This document shows, piece after piece, positions 35,539 to 43,717 of a stretch of DNA of 64,000 nucleotides. The notes under the pieces were generated by a model. The model saw only the letters and a list, made by a program, of their open reading frames with translations. It was not told the origin of the DNA and searched no databases. This DNA comes from Stenotrophomonas maltophilia. GTDB lineage: Bacteria > Pseudomonadota > Gammaproteobacteria > Xanthomonadales > Xanthomonadaceae. The stretch spans positions 761,027 through 825,026 of the forward strand of contig FOZF01000002.1 of assembly GCA_900113425.1 (NCBI GenBank), given 5' to 3'. Each line of letters starts with the position of its first letter. The stretch's first letter is position 1. Made by a program: the position numbers and the translations under genes.

Positions 35539-37431
35539 TCAGGCCGACAGCTCCAGCAGCAGCTTGTTCAGGCGCGCAACGTAGGCGCCCGGGTCCTTCA
35601 GGCTGTCGCCGGCCGCGAGCGCGGCCTGGTCGAACAGCACGCGGCCGAGGTCGTCGAAACGATCACCATCGGCCTCGCCATCGAGCTTGGCGATCAACGG
35701 GTGCCCCGGGTTGATCTCCAGCACCGGCTTGCTGTCAGGCACCTTCTGGCCGCTGGCTTCCAGGATCTGGCGCATCTGCAGGCCCAGATCCTGTTCGCCG
35801 ATGGCCAGCACCGCTGGCGAATCGGTCAGCCGGTGCGACACGCGGACTTCGGCCACATCGTCGCCAAGCACGGCCTTCAGCCGTTCGATCAGGGCCTGCT
35901 TGTCCTTGGCCGCCGCTTCCTGTTCCTGCTTGTCCGACTCGGTCTCCAGCGCGCCGAGGTCGAGGTCGCCACGGGCGATGTCGACAAAGCCCTTGCCGTC
36001 GAAGTCGGTCAGGTAACCCATCAACCATTCGTCGATGCGGTCGGTCAGCAGCAGCACTTCCACGCCCTTCTTGCGGAACACTTCCAGGTGCGGGCTGTTG
36101 CGGACCTGGCTGTAGCTCTCGCCGGTCAGGTAGTAGATCTTGTCCTGGCCTTCGGCCAGGCGACCGATGTAGTCGGCCAGCGAGACGGTCTGGGCATCGC
36201 CCTCGCCACGGGTGGAGGCGAAGCGCAGCAGGCCGGCCACCTTCTCGCGGTTGTTGTAGTCCTCGGCCGGTCCTTCCTTCAGCACCTGGCCGAATTCCTT
36301 CCAGAACGTGGCGTACTGCTCGGGCTTGTCGGCTGCCAGCTTCTCCAGCATGTCCAGCGAGCGCTTGGTCAGCGCGGCCTTCATCGAATCGATGACCGGG
36401 CCGGACTGCAGGATCTCGCGCGAGACGTTCAGCGACAGGTCGTTGGAATCGACCACGCCCTTGATGAAGCGCAGGTACAGCGGCAGGAACTGCTCGGCCT
36501 GGTCCATCACGAACACGCGCTGGACATACAGCTTCAGGCCCTTGGGCGCATCGCGGTGATACAGATCGAACGGTGCACGGCCCGGCACGTACAGCAGCGA
36601 GGTGTACTCCAGCTTGCCTTCGACCTTGTTGTGGCTCCACGCCAACGGATCGCTGTGGTCGTGCGCCACGTGCTTGTAGAACTCGCTGTACTCGGCGTCG
36701 CTGATCTCGGTGCGCGGACGGGTCCACAGCGCGCTGGCACGGTTGACGGTTTCCCATTCGACCGCCGCGCCCTCTTCACCCCCTTCCTTCGGCATCTGGA
36801 TGGGCAGGCCGATGTGGTCGGAGTACTTCTTGAGGATGCTGCGCAGGCGCCAGCCATCGGCGAAGTCGTGTTCGCCGTCCCTCAGGTGCAGCACGATGCG
36901 GGTGCCGCGCTCGGGCTTGTCGAGGGTCGCGACGTCGAAGTCGCCTTCGCCGCGCGAGGTCCAGCGCACGCCTTCGCTGCTGGCCAGGCCGGCCCGCCGC
37001 GAGGTGACTTCGACTTCGTCGGCGACGATGAACGCGCTGTAGAAGCCGACACCGAACTGGCCGATCAGCTGCGAGTCCTTCTTCTGGTCGCCGGACAGCT
37101 GGCGCAGGAAGTCGCCGGTGCCGGACTTGGCAATGGTGCCGAGGTGGGCGATGGCCTCGGCGCGGCTCATGCCGATGCCGTTGTCCTCGATGGTGATGGT
37201 GTGGGCGGCCGGGTCGAAACTGACGCGCACGCGCAGGTCGCTGTCGTCTTCCAGCAGGGACGGCTGGGTCAGCGCCTCGAAGCGCAGCTTGTCGGCCGCG
37301 TCGGCGGCATTGGACACCAGCTCGCGCAGGAAGATCTCCTTGTTGGAGTACAGCGAGTGGATCATCAACTGCAGCAGCTGCTTGACTTCGGTCTGGAAGC
37401 CAAGGGTTTCGGTCTGGGTCGTCTCGGTCAT
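35539..37431 (-). CDS. htpG: Chaperone HtpG (Hsp90)
   Basis: 630 residues. The GHKL ATPase N-domain shows [22 protein letters not shown] (catalytic Glu), [20 protein letters not shown] and [11 protein letters not shown]. The middle domain has the catalytic arginine in LNVSREILQ, and the C-terminal dimer domain ends [11 protein letters not shown]-dependent chaperone induced by heat. The ATG at 37431 gives [16 protein letters not shown]; the longer frame to 37707 runs through a repeat. A sigma-32-like promoter lies upstream. Confidence 0.97.
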   Translation of the reverse strand: MTETTQTETLGFQTEVKQLLQLMIHSLYSNKEIFLRELVSNAADAADKLRFEALTQPSLLEDDSDLRVRVSFDPAAHTITIEDNGIGMSRAEAIAHLGTIAKSGTGDFLRQLSGDQKKDSQLIGQFGVGFYSAFIVADEVEVTSRRAGLASSEGVRWTSRGEGDFDVATLDKPERGTRIVLHLRDGEHDFADGWRLRSILKKYSDHIGLPIQMPKEGGEEGAAVEWETVNRASALWTRPRTEISDAEYSEFYKHVAHDHSDPLAWSHNKVEGKLEYTSLLYVPGRAPFDLYHRDAPKGLKLYVQRVFVMDQAEQFLPLYLRFIKGVVDSNDLSLNVSREILQSGPVIDSMKAALTKRSLDMLEKLAADKPEQYATFWKEFGQVLKEGPAEDYNNREKVAGLLRFASTRGEGDAQTVSLADYIGRLAEGQDKIYYLTGESYSQVRNSPHLEVFRKKGVEVLLLTDRIDEWLMGYLTDFDGKGFVDIARGDLDLGALETESDKQEQEAAAKDKQALIERLKAVLGDDVAEVRVSHRLTDSPAVLAIGEQDLGLQMRQILEASGQKVPDSKPVLEINPGHPLIAKLDGEADGDRFDDLGRVLFDQAALAAGDSLKDPGAYVARLNKLLLELSA

Positions 37432-37484
37432 CGATAGGGCTCCGTGTGCAATGCCGCGCCAGCGCGTGCGGCCTCGCCAAGGGG

Positions 37485-37509
37485 TAGGGGTGATTGTCCC
37501 GAAATCAAG
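37485..37509 (-). promoter_or_regulatory. Sigma-32-like (heat shock) promoter of htpG
   Basis: On the minus strand CTTGAT (37504-37509) and CCCCTA (37485-37490) are spaced by 13 bases, close to the sigma-32 pattern CTTGAA-N13ish-CCCCAT. It lies about 55 bases before the htpG ATG. Confidence 0.55.
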
Positions 37510-37701
37510 GGGGTTGGTCGGGCAGGGCGGCGCCCTGCACCTGCAGAGGCCAGAGCAAAAGCCAGGGCCAAAGCGGCTCTGGGTTGTCTGCTTGCTTGGC
37601 GGGGCGGTGTGGGGTGGCATGACACGCCGTAAACCCGTCCATGGGGGCTCGATGGCGCCATCCATAGCGCCAACGGTCCTGCCACCCCACACCGCCCCGC
37701 C
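37510..37701 (-). repeat. Long-hairpin composite repeat, copy A
   Basis: A perfect 22-bp inverted repeat (37598-37619 and 37680-37701) flanks a 60-base loop. On the minus strand the loop contains ATGGATG, AGCCCCC and the end ACGGCGT. It is followed by a tail (to 37510) with TTGCTCTGGC and a small GGGCGCCGCCC hairpin. Copy B has the same loop core and tail but different arm sequences. Not a SMAG element; no coding function is evident. Confidence 0.75.
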
Positions 37702-37776
37702 TCTCACAGGTCACCGGTGACGGTGACAACGGCTGGACTTCTGATCTGATCAAATCCTTCGATATCTGACAGATGT

Positions 37777-37797
37777 TCATCCACGCATGGCGTGGAT
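37777..37797. repeat. REP-like hairpin (ATCCACGC/GCGTGGAT)
   Basis: ATCCACGC, ATG, GCGTGGAT form a perfect 8-bp stem between the two composite repeats. It looks like a SMAG-type REP lacking a proper GTAG head. Confidence 0.55.
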
Positions 37798-37822
37798 CCG
37801 CAGATCGCAGCGAACTGTCGAA

Positions 37823-38001
37823 GGCGGGGTGGGTCAGGTTGTGGGGGTGTCCACGGCATGGATGCCGCGGCCAAGCCCCCAGGGATGGGTTCACGGCGTC
37901 CCCCACAACCTGACCCACCCCGCCAACCCACAGGAAACCAGCCTTTGCCGGTGCTCCAGCCGTTGCTCTGGCTTCTGCCGGTGCCGGGCGCCGCCCGGCC
38001 G
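37823..38001 (+). repeat. Long-hairpin composite repeat, copy B
   Basis: A perfect 25-bp inverted repeat (37823-37847 and 37900-37924) around a 52-base loop with ATGGATG, AGCCCCC and ACGGCGT. A tail with TTGCTCTGGC and GGGCGCCGCCC follows, in opposite orientation to copy A. The arms differ from copy A at several positions yet remain perfectly paired. Confidence 0.75.
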
Positions 38002-38004
38002 AAC

Positions 38005-38010
38005 TACAAT
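38005..38010 (+). promoter_or_regulatory. -10 box upstream of the rsmD leader frame
   Basis: TACAAT lies 7 bases before the ATG of a 13-codon frame, at the end of composite repeat copy B. No clear -35 is present. Confidence 0.35.
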
Positions 38011-38017
38011 CCCGCTC

Positions 38018-38055
38018 ATGCTGAAATTCTCGAACACCCCCCGCTGGTGGCGCCG

Positions 38056-38059
<4 letters not shown>
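38018..38059 (+). CDS. Possible 13-residue leader peptide overlapping rsmD start
   Basis: An ATG-to-TGA frame encoding MLKFSNTPRWWRR. Its stop overlaps the rsmD ATG (ATGA), and its start lies 7 bases after a TACAAT box. This arrangement would let its translation feed ribosomes to rsmD. It is too short to judge by composition; it may be chance. Confidence 0.3.
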
Positions 38060-39170
<1,111 letters not shown>

Positions 39171-39228
39171 GCCCCGCCGTACCCGCACCCCTTACGTACA
39201 ACACCACGCACCATTCCGGGAGGAAACC

Positions 39229-39720
39229 ATGAACACCACCATGCGCGCGATGCTGATCGCCTCGTTGGCCCTGGCCTTCACCGCCTGCAAGAAGGAAGAG
39301 GCCGCTCCGGTCGACGAAGCCAAGCAGGCGCTGGTCGCCCCGTCCAAGGACGACGATGCAGGCTGGAAGAAGTACCTGCAGGAAGTCGCCATCCAGAACA
39401 TGGGCAACATCTCCAACAGCCCGTTCCTGTACTACCTCTCGCCGGAATCGGACCCGGACTTCCAGGCCAAGTACGAGCGCCAGACCGAGAGCGCGACCCA
39501 GGCCGTGGCCCGTGGCGTGCAGCCGGGCAACATGCTGGCCTTCGGTTCGTCGGCCTCGGGCAAGATGGCGGACATGATCCAGGCCGTGTTCAAGGACGTG
39601 TCGCCGGATTCGATGAAGGGCGTGCGCGTCGTCTTCATCGGCCAGTCGGCCGACAACGCCCGCGTGCAGGCGGCCGTGCAGCCGACCGGTGCCGAGTACA
39701 TTTTCGTCGAAGCCAAGTAA
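39229..39720 (+). CDS. Putative lipoprotein of unknown function
   Basis: 163 residues. Hydrophobic signal MNTTMRAMLIASLALAFTAC ends in a lipobox-like FTAC, followed by charged KKEEAAPVDEAK. The mature part has no motif I recognise. Features: a W-K-K-Y-L segment and a C-terminal part VRVVFIGQSADNARVQAAV that looks like a small alpha/beta fold. A strong GGGAGGAAACC ribosome site precedes the ATG. It stands alone between coaD and the ferredoxin gene. Function unknown. Confidence 0.8.
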   Translation: MNTTMRAMLIASLALAFTACKKEEAAPVDEAKQALVAPSKDDDAGWKKYLQEVAIQNMGNISNSPFLYYLSPESDPDFQAKYERQTESATQAVARGVQPGNMLAFGSSASGKMADMIQAVFKDVSPDSMKGVRVVFIGQSADNARVQAAVQPTGAEYIFVEAK

Positions 39721-39734
39721 GACCGAGCCGTGGC

Positions 39735-39754
39735 GGCCACGTTGCAACGTGGCC
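39735..39754. repeat. Perfect 20-bp palindrome after the lipoprotein gene
   Basis: GGCCACGTTGCAACGTGGCC, 15 bases after the stop codon. A second hairpin (GGTGGCGCC/GGGCGCCACC around 39757-39781) and a third (GACCGGCC/GGCCGGTC, then TTTG) follow, probably ending transcription before the ferredoxin gene. Confidence 0.55.
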
Positions 39755-39852
39755 CGGGTGGCGCCTGTAGCGGGCGCCACCGATGACCTGACCGGCCCGC
39801 GCGCCCGCGCTGGCCGGTCCTTTGTCCCAAGGCGCGGGCGAGGAGTATCGCC

Positions 39853-40134
39853 ATGTCGCTGAAAATCAATGAGCTCTGCGTCAACTGCGACGTCTGCGAG
39901 CCGGCCTGCCCGAACCAGGCCATTGCGATGGGTGAAACCATCTACGTGATCGACCCCGCCCGTTGTACCGAGTGCGTGGGCCATTTCGACGAGCCACAGT
40001 GCGTGGTCGTCTGCCCGGTCGAATGCATCGATCCGGACCCGGAGATCGTGGAAACGGAAGACCAGCTGCTGGCCAAACTGCGCCGGCTGCAGCACGATCA
40101 TCCCGAACTCTACGCGGAGCCCCCATCCGAATGA
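39853..40134 (+). CDS. YfhL-type 2[4Fe-4S] ferredoxin
   Basis: 93 residues. First cluster CVNCDVCEPACPNQAI; second cluster CTECVGHFDEPQCVVVCPVECI, where the longer spacing between the second and third cysteines is the mark of the YfhL/Allochromatium type with low-potential clusters. The usual C-terminal helix follows. It overlaps ggt by ATGA. The electron partner is unknown; it is distinct from the 7Fe ferredoxin at 4.1 kb. Confidence 0.93.
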   Translation: MSLKINELCVNCDVCEPACPNQAIAMGETIYVIDPARCTECVGHFDEPQCVVVCPVECIDPDPEIVETEDQLLAKLRRLQHDHPELYAEPPSE

Positions 40135-41861
40135 AGACGCTGCTCGTCCGTCCCGTGTTGCTGCTCGGCCTGTTGCTGAGCCCGCTGACCTGGGCCGATG
40201 CGCCGGCCCGTGCCGAACGTCCCGATGGCGCTGCCATTGCCAGTGGCCACGCGCTGGCCACGCAGGCTGGCGTCGACATCCTTGCGCAGGGAGGCAACGC
40301 GTTCGACGCCGCAGTGGCGGTGTCCTCGACGCTGGCGGTGGTCGAGCCGATCAGTTCCGGCCTGGGCGGTGGCGGCTTCTTCCTGCTGCATGACGCGGCC
40401 ACCGGCAAGGACGTGATGCTGGATGCACGCGAGACCGCGCCGGCCGCCGCCACGCCGCAGGCCTTCCTCGATGGGAAGGGCAACCTGGACCGCGACCGCT
40501 CGGTCAACGGCGCCTGGTCGGCCGGTATCCCCGGCCTGCCTGCGGCGCTGGTGGAGCTTTCGGCCCGGCACGGCAGGCTGCCCCTGGCGGTCTCGCTGCA
40601 ACCGGCCATCCGCATCGCCCGCGAGGGCTTCCCGGTGTACGAGCGGATGGCCAAGGGCTATGCCTCGCGCCGCGAGGTGATGGAGCGGTACCCCGGGACC
40701 CGCGAGGTGTACCTGCGCAACGGCAGGCCGATCGCCACCGGTGATGTGTTCCGGCAGCCGGAACTGGCGCAGACACTGGAGCGGCTGGCGGCCGGTGGCT
40801 TCGATGGCTTCTACAAGGGCCAGACCGGCAAGCTGCTGCTGGCCGGAGTGAAGCAGGCCGGTGGCCGCTGGACCGCCGAGGAGCTGGCCGGCTACCGGGT
40901 GAAGCAGCGCGAGCCGATCGTCTTCGACTACAACGGCTGGAAGATCACCACGGCGCCGCCGCCGTCGTCCGGTGGCATCGCCCTGGCCAGCATGCTGCAG
41001 ATCCTGGAAGGCTGGGACATCAAGCAGATGGACCCGGCGCACCGCGCCCATCTGGTAGTCGAATCGATGCGGCGCGCCTACCGCGACCGCACGTTCTTCC
41101 TGGGCGATCCGGACTTCGTGCAGATCCCGCAGAAAGTGCTGACCAGCAAGGATTATGCACAGGGCCTGCGTGCCACGATCCATCCGGAGAAGGCCACGCC
41201 CAGCGACCTGCTGTCGGGCAATCCGACGCCGCTGGAGGACGACGAGACCACCCATTTCTCGATCATCGACCGTGATGGCAACCGCGTCGGCGCCACCCAG
41301 ACCGTCAACCTGCTGTACGGCTCGGGCCTGATACCCAAGGGCACCGGTGTGCTGCTGAACAACGAGATGGACGATTTCGCGCTGAAGCCGGGCACGCCCA
41401 ATGCGTTCGGCGTGATGGGCTACGAGGCCAACGCACCGAAGCCGGGCAAGCGCATGCTCAGCTCGATGACGCCGACCTTCATGGAGAACGACGACAAGGT
41501 CGTGGTGCTGGGCACCCCCGGCGGCAGCCGCATCATCACCATGGTGCTGCTGGGCATCCTTGGTTACGACGCCGGCCTGGACGCGCAGCAGGTGGCGGCG
41601 TTGCCGCGCTATCACCACCAGTGGTTGCCGGACCTGATCGAGGCCGAGGACAACGCGTTCGACGCGGCCACCGTGAAGCAGCTGCAGGCGATGGGCCACA
41701 AGATCGATCTGCCGGGGGATGTCGCCGCCGGTGGCCGCGGCTCCAGCCACGTCTGGGGCAATCTGCAGACGGTGGAATGGGATCGCAGGAGCAACCGGTT
41801 GTTCGGCGGCAGCGATCCGCGCAACCCGGTCGGCAGCGCGCAGGTGGTGCCCGGCAGGTAA
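40131..41861 (+). CDS. ggt: Gamma-glutamyltranspeptidase (periplasmic)
   Basis: 576 residues. N-terminal signal peptide (LLVRPVLLLGLLLSPLTWADA). It is made as a single chain that self-cleaves before the catalytic Thr, T373, in DETTHFSIIDRDGNRVGATQ. Other signatures are ISSGLGGGGFFLLHD, LNNEMDDF and LSSMTPTF. It removes glutamyl groups from glutathione in the periplasm. Translation starts inside the ferredoxin stop codon; the frame from 39963 is read-through. A terminator follows. Confidence 0.96.
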   Translation: MKTLLVRPVLLLGLLLSPLTWADAPARAERPDGAAIASGHALATQAGVDILAQGGNAFDAAVAVSSTLAVVEPISSGLGGGGFFLLHDAATGKDVMLDARETAPAAATPQAFLDGKGNLDRDRSVNGAWSAGIPGLPAALVELSARHGRLPLAVSLQPAIRIAREGFPVYERMAKGYASRREVMERYPGTREVYLRNGRPIATGDVFRQPELAQTLERLAAGGFDGFYKGQTGKLLLAGVKQAGGRWTAEELAGYRVKQREPIVFDYNGWKITTAPPPSSGGIALASMLQILEGWDIKQMDPAHRAHLVVESMRRAYRDRTFFLGDPDFVQIPQKVLTSKDYAQGLRATIHPEKATPSDLLSGNPTPLEDDETTHFSIIDRDGNRVGATQTVNLLYGSGLIPKGTGVLLNNEMDDFALKPGTPNAFGVMGYEANAPKPGKRMLSSMTPTFMENDDKVVVLGTPGGSRIITMVLLGILGYDAGLDAQQVAALPRYHHQWLPDLIEAEDNAFDAATVKQLQAMGHKIDLPGDVAAGGRGSSHVWGNLQTVEWDRRSNRLFGGSDPRNPVGSAQVVPGR

Positions 41862-41902
41862 CGGCCGGGCTCGCCGGGTGCAGCCCCGCCGACGGTGAAC
41901 CG

Positions 41903-41940
41903 CAGCGCCCTGCCCGCAACGGCAGGGCGCTGTGGTTTCG
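41903..41940 (+). terminator. Hairpin terminator after ggt
   Basis: CAGCGCCCTGCC, a 6-base loop and GGCAGGGCGCTG, then TGGTTTCG. A strong 12-bp stem. Confidence 0.75.
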
Positions 41941-41969
41941 TTCTAGCGATTATTTAACGGCCTGCCGCC

Positions 41970-41975
41970 GATAAT
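41970..41975 (+). promoter_or_regulatory. -10 box just before the MBL-fold hydrolase
   Basis: GATAAT ends 6 bases before the ATG; no Shine-Dalgarno is present, so a leaderless mRNA is possible. Confidence 0.35.
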
Positions 41976-41981
41976 CAGCGC

Positions 41982-42869
41982 ATGAAACTCTGGTCGATTC
42001 GTGGTAACTCGCAACGCCTCGATGGCGGTGCGATGTTCGGCAACGCACCCCGTGCGTTGTGGGAAAAATGGGCGGCACCGGATGAGCTGAACCGCATCGA
42101 GCTGGCATGCCGCGCGCTGCTGGCCAGCCCGCTGGAAGGCAAGACGGTCCTGTTTGAAACCGGCATCGGCGCGTTCTTCGATCCGCGCATGCGCGAGCGC
42201 TATGGCGTGCAGGAAAGCCAGCACGTGCTGATCGATTCGCTGCGCGAGGCGGGCTTCGAGCACGAGGACATTGATGTCGTGGTCCTCAGCCACCTGCACT
42301 TCGACCACGCCGGTGGCCTGCTGGCAGCATGGAGCGAGGGGCGCGAGCCCGAACTGCTGTTTCCCAATGCCACCTATGTGGTGGGTGCACAGCACTGGCA
42401 GCGCGCACTTCAGCCGCACCCGCGTGACCGGGCAAGTTTCATCCCGGAGCTGCCCGGGCTGTTGCAGGCCAGTGGGCGCCTGGAAGTGGTCGACGGCGAG
42501 TTCTCCCGGGCACTGGGGCGCAGCGTGCGTTTCAGCTACAGCGATGGCCATACGCCGGGGCTGATGCTGGCCGAGATCGTCGGCCATGGGCATGCAGGCG
42601 AGGTCGCGCGCGGCGGCGTGGTGTTCTGCGCTGACCTGATTCCGGGTCGCTCGTGGGTGCATGTGCCGATCACCATGGGATATGACCGCAATGCGGAACT
42701 GCTGATCGACGAGAAGCGGCAGTTCCTGGAGGACAAGCTGGCGCGCAACGTGCATCTGTTCTTCACCCACGACCCGCAGGTCGCACTGGCCCAGCTGGGT
42801 CGCGACGACAAGGGGCGTTTCGTGACCCTGCACGAGCAGGGTGAACTGAAGGCGCGCGCGCTGGGCTGA
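41982..42869 (+). CDS. Metallo-beta-lactamase-fold hydrolase
   Basis: 295 residues. The metal-binding motif is [10 protein letters not shown] (HxHxDH), with further ligands HTPG, AD and H near the C-terminus. The layout resembles lactonase-like or YtnP-like MBL hydrolases. The substrate cannot be read; an acyl-homoserine lactonase role is possible but unsupported by any specific motif I can see. Single gene between the ggt terminator and a hairpin preceding upp. Confidence 0.88.
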   Translation: MKLWSIRGNSQRLDGGAMFGNAPRALWEKWAAPDELNRIELACRALLASPLEGKTVLFETGIGAFFDPRMRERYGVQESQHVLIDSLREAGFEHEDIDVVVLSHLHFDHAGGLLAAWSEGREPELLFPNATYVVGAQHWQRALQPHPRDRASFIPELPGLLQASGRLEVVDGEFSRALGRSVRFSYSDGHTPGLMLAEIVGHGHAGEVARGGVVFCADLIPGRSWVHVPITMGYDRNAELLIDEKRQFLEDKLARNVHLFFTHDPQVALAQLGRDDKGRFVTLHEQGELKARALG

Positions 42870-42874
42870 GTGCC

Positions 42875-42911
42875 GGGGTCGGAGCCCTTTCTGCGAAAGG
42901 GACCTGACCCC
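42875..42911. repeat. GGGGTC...GACCCC hairpin repeat between MBL hydrolase and upp
   Basis: A 16-bp imperfect stem, GGGGTCGGAGCCCTTT and AAAGGGACCTGACCCC, around CTGCG. I recognise this as a common intergenic hairpin type in Xanthomonadaceae; it probably ends both converging transcripts. Confidence 0.6.
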
Positions 42912-42921
42912 GTCGCGCCGG

Positions 42922-43554
42922 TCAGCCGACGCGGGTGCCGAAGATGCGGTCGCCCGCGTCGCCGAGGCCCGGCAGGATGTAGCCCTTTTCGTTGAGCTGG
43001 GCGTCGATTGCCGCCGTGTAGATCTCCACATCCGGATGCGCTGCCTTGACCGCGTCGATGCCCTCCGGAGCGGCGACCAGGAAAATGCCCTTGATGCGGC
43101 GCGCACCGGCCCGCTTGAGCATGTCGATGGTGGCGATCAGGGTGCCGCCCGTAGCCAGCATCGGGTCCAGGATCAGCGCGTCGCGCTCTTCCAGGCGTCC
43201 GGTGAGGCGCTCGAAGTAGGGCACTGGCTGCAGCGTTTCCTCATCGCGCTGCAGGCCGACCACACTCACGCGGGCGGCAGGGATCAGCGACAGCACGCCG
43301 CTGAGCATGCCCAGGCCGGCGCGCAGGATCGGCACCACGGTGATCTTGGCGCCAGCGATGCGCTGCACGGTCACCGGACCGGCCCAGCCGGACAGGGTGT
43401 GCGGCTCGGTGTCCAGGTCAGCGGTGGCCTCATAGGCCAGCAGCGTGCCCAGCTCGTTGGCCAGTTCGCGGAAATCCTTGGTGCTGAGCGCAGCGTTGCG
43501 CATCAGGCCGATCTTGTGCTGCACCAGCGGGTGGCGCACTTCGACGATCTTCAT
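42922..43554 (-). CDS. upp: Uracil phosphoribosyltransferase
   Basis: 210 residues; salvages uracil to UMP. Family markers [31 protein letters not shown], the PRPP loop [14 protein letters not shown], and [16 protein letters not shown] near the C-terminus. The ATG at 43554 begins the canonical sequence; the frame to 43662 is read-through. Divergent from the TonB-receptor operon. Confidence 0.97.
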   Translation of the reverse strand: MKIVEVRHPLVQHKIGLMRNAALSTKDFRELANELGTLLAYEATADLDTEPHTLSGWAGPVTVQRIAGAKITVVPILRAGLGMLSGVLSLIPAARVSVVGLQRDEETLQPVPYFERLTGRLEERDALILDPMLATGGTLIATIDMLKRAGARRIKGIFLVAAPEGIDAVKAAHPDVEIYTAAIDAQLNEKGYILPGLGDAGDRIFGTRVG

Positions 43555-43649
43555 GGTCGGGAAGGGGGGAAGGGAGAGGCGATCATTCTGCCGGATCGGG
43601 GTGCGGAACCCCAAACGGAGCGCAGCCAGCGGGCGCGGATCGGGGGCGT

Positions 43650-43667
43650 CTGTCATGGCCATGCAAC
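43650..43667 (+). promoter_or_regulatory. Pho-box-like element upstream of the phytase operon
   Basis: CTGTCAT is an exact half site, then 4 bases and a weak second half ATGCAAC, the 11-base spacing expected for PhoB. It lies about 50 bases before the GTG of the TonB-dependent receptor. Only one half is a good match. Confidence 0.3.
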
Positions 43668-43717
43668 CTTGCGGACATACCGTCCAGACCCATTCTTAAC
43701 AGGAATGGGGATTCCCA

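Larger units (their letters stand above)
37432..38055. other. 624-bp gene-free divergent region, htpG / rsmD
   Basis: Holds, in order: a heat-shock promoter for htpG, a long-hairpin composite repeat (minus), a short direct/inverted palindrome at 37777-37797, a second copy of the composite (plus), a TACAAT box and a 13-codon leader frame before rsmD. The longer open frames here merely read through the repeats. Confidence 0.8.

Noticed and set aside
37792-38055. Upstream extension of rsmD and a matching frame opposite
   Set aside because: Both merely read through the long-hairpin repeat; peptide seen is repeat-derived (proline/glycine-rich) and unlike RsmD.
41982-42869. Calling the MBL-fold protein an AHL lactonase
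   Set aside because: HxHxDH alone is common to the superfamily; I see no further motif specific to lactonases.
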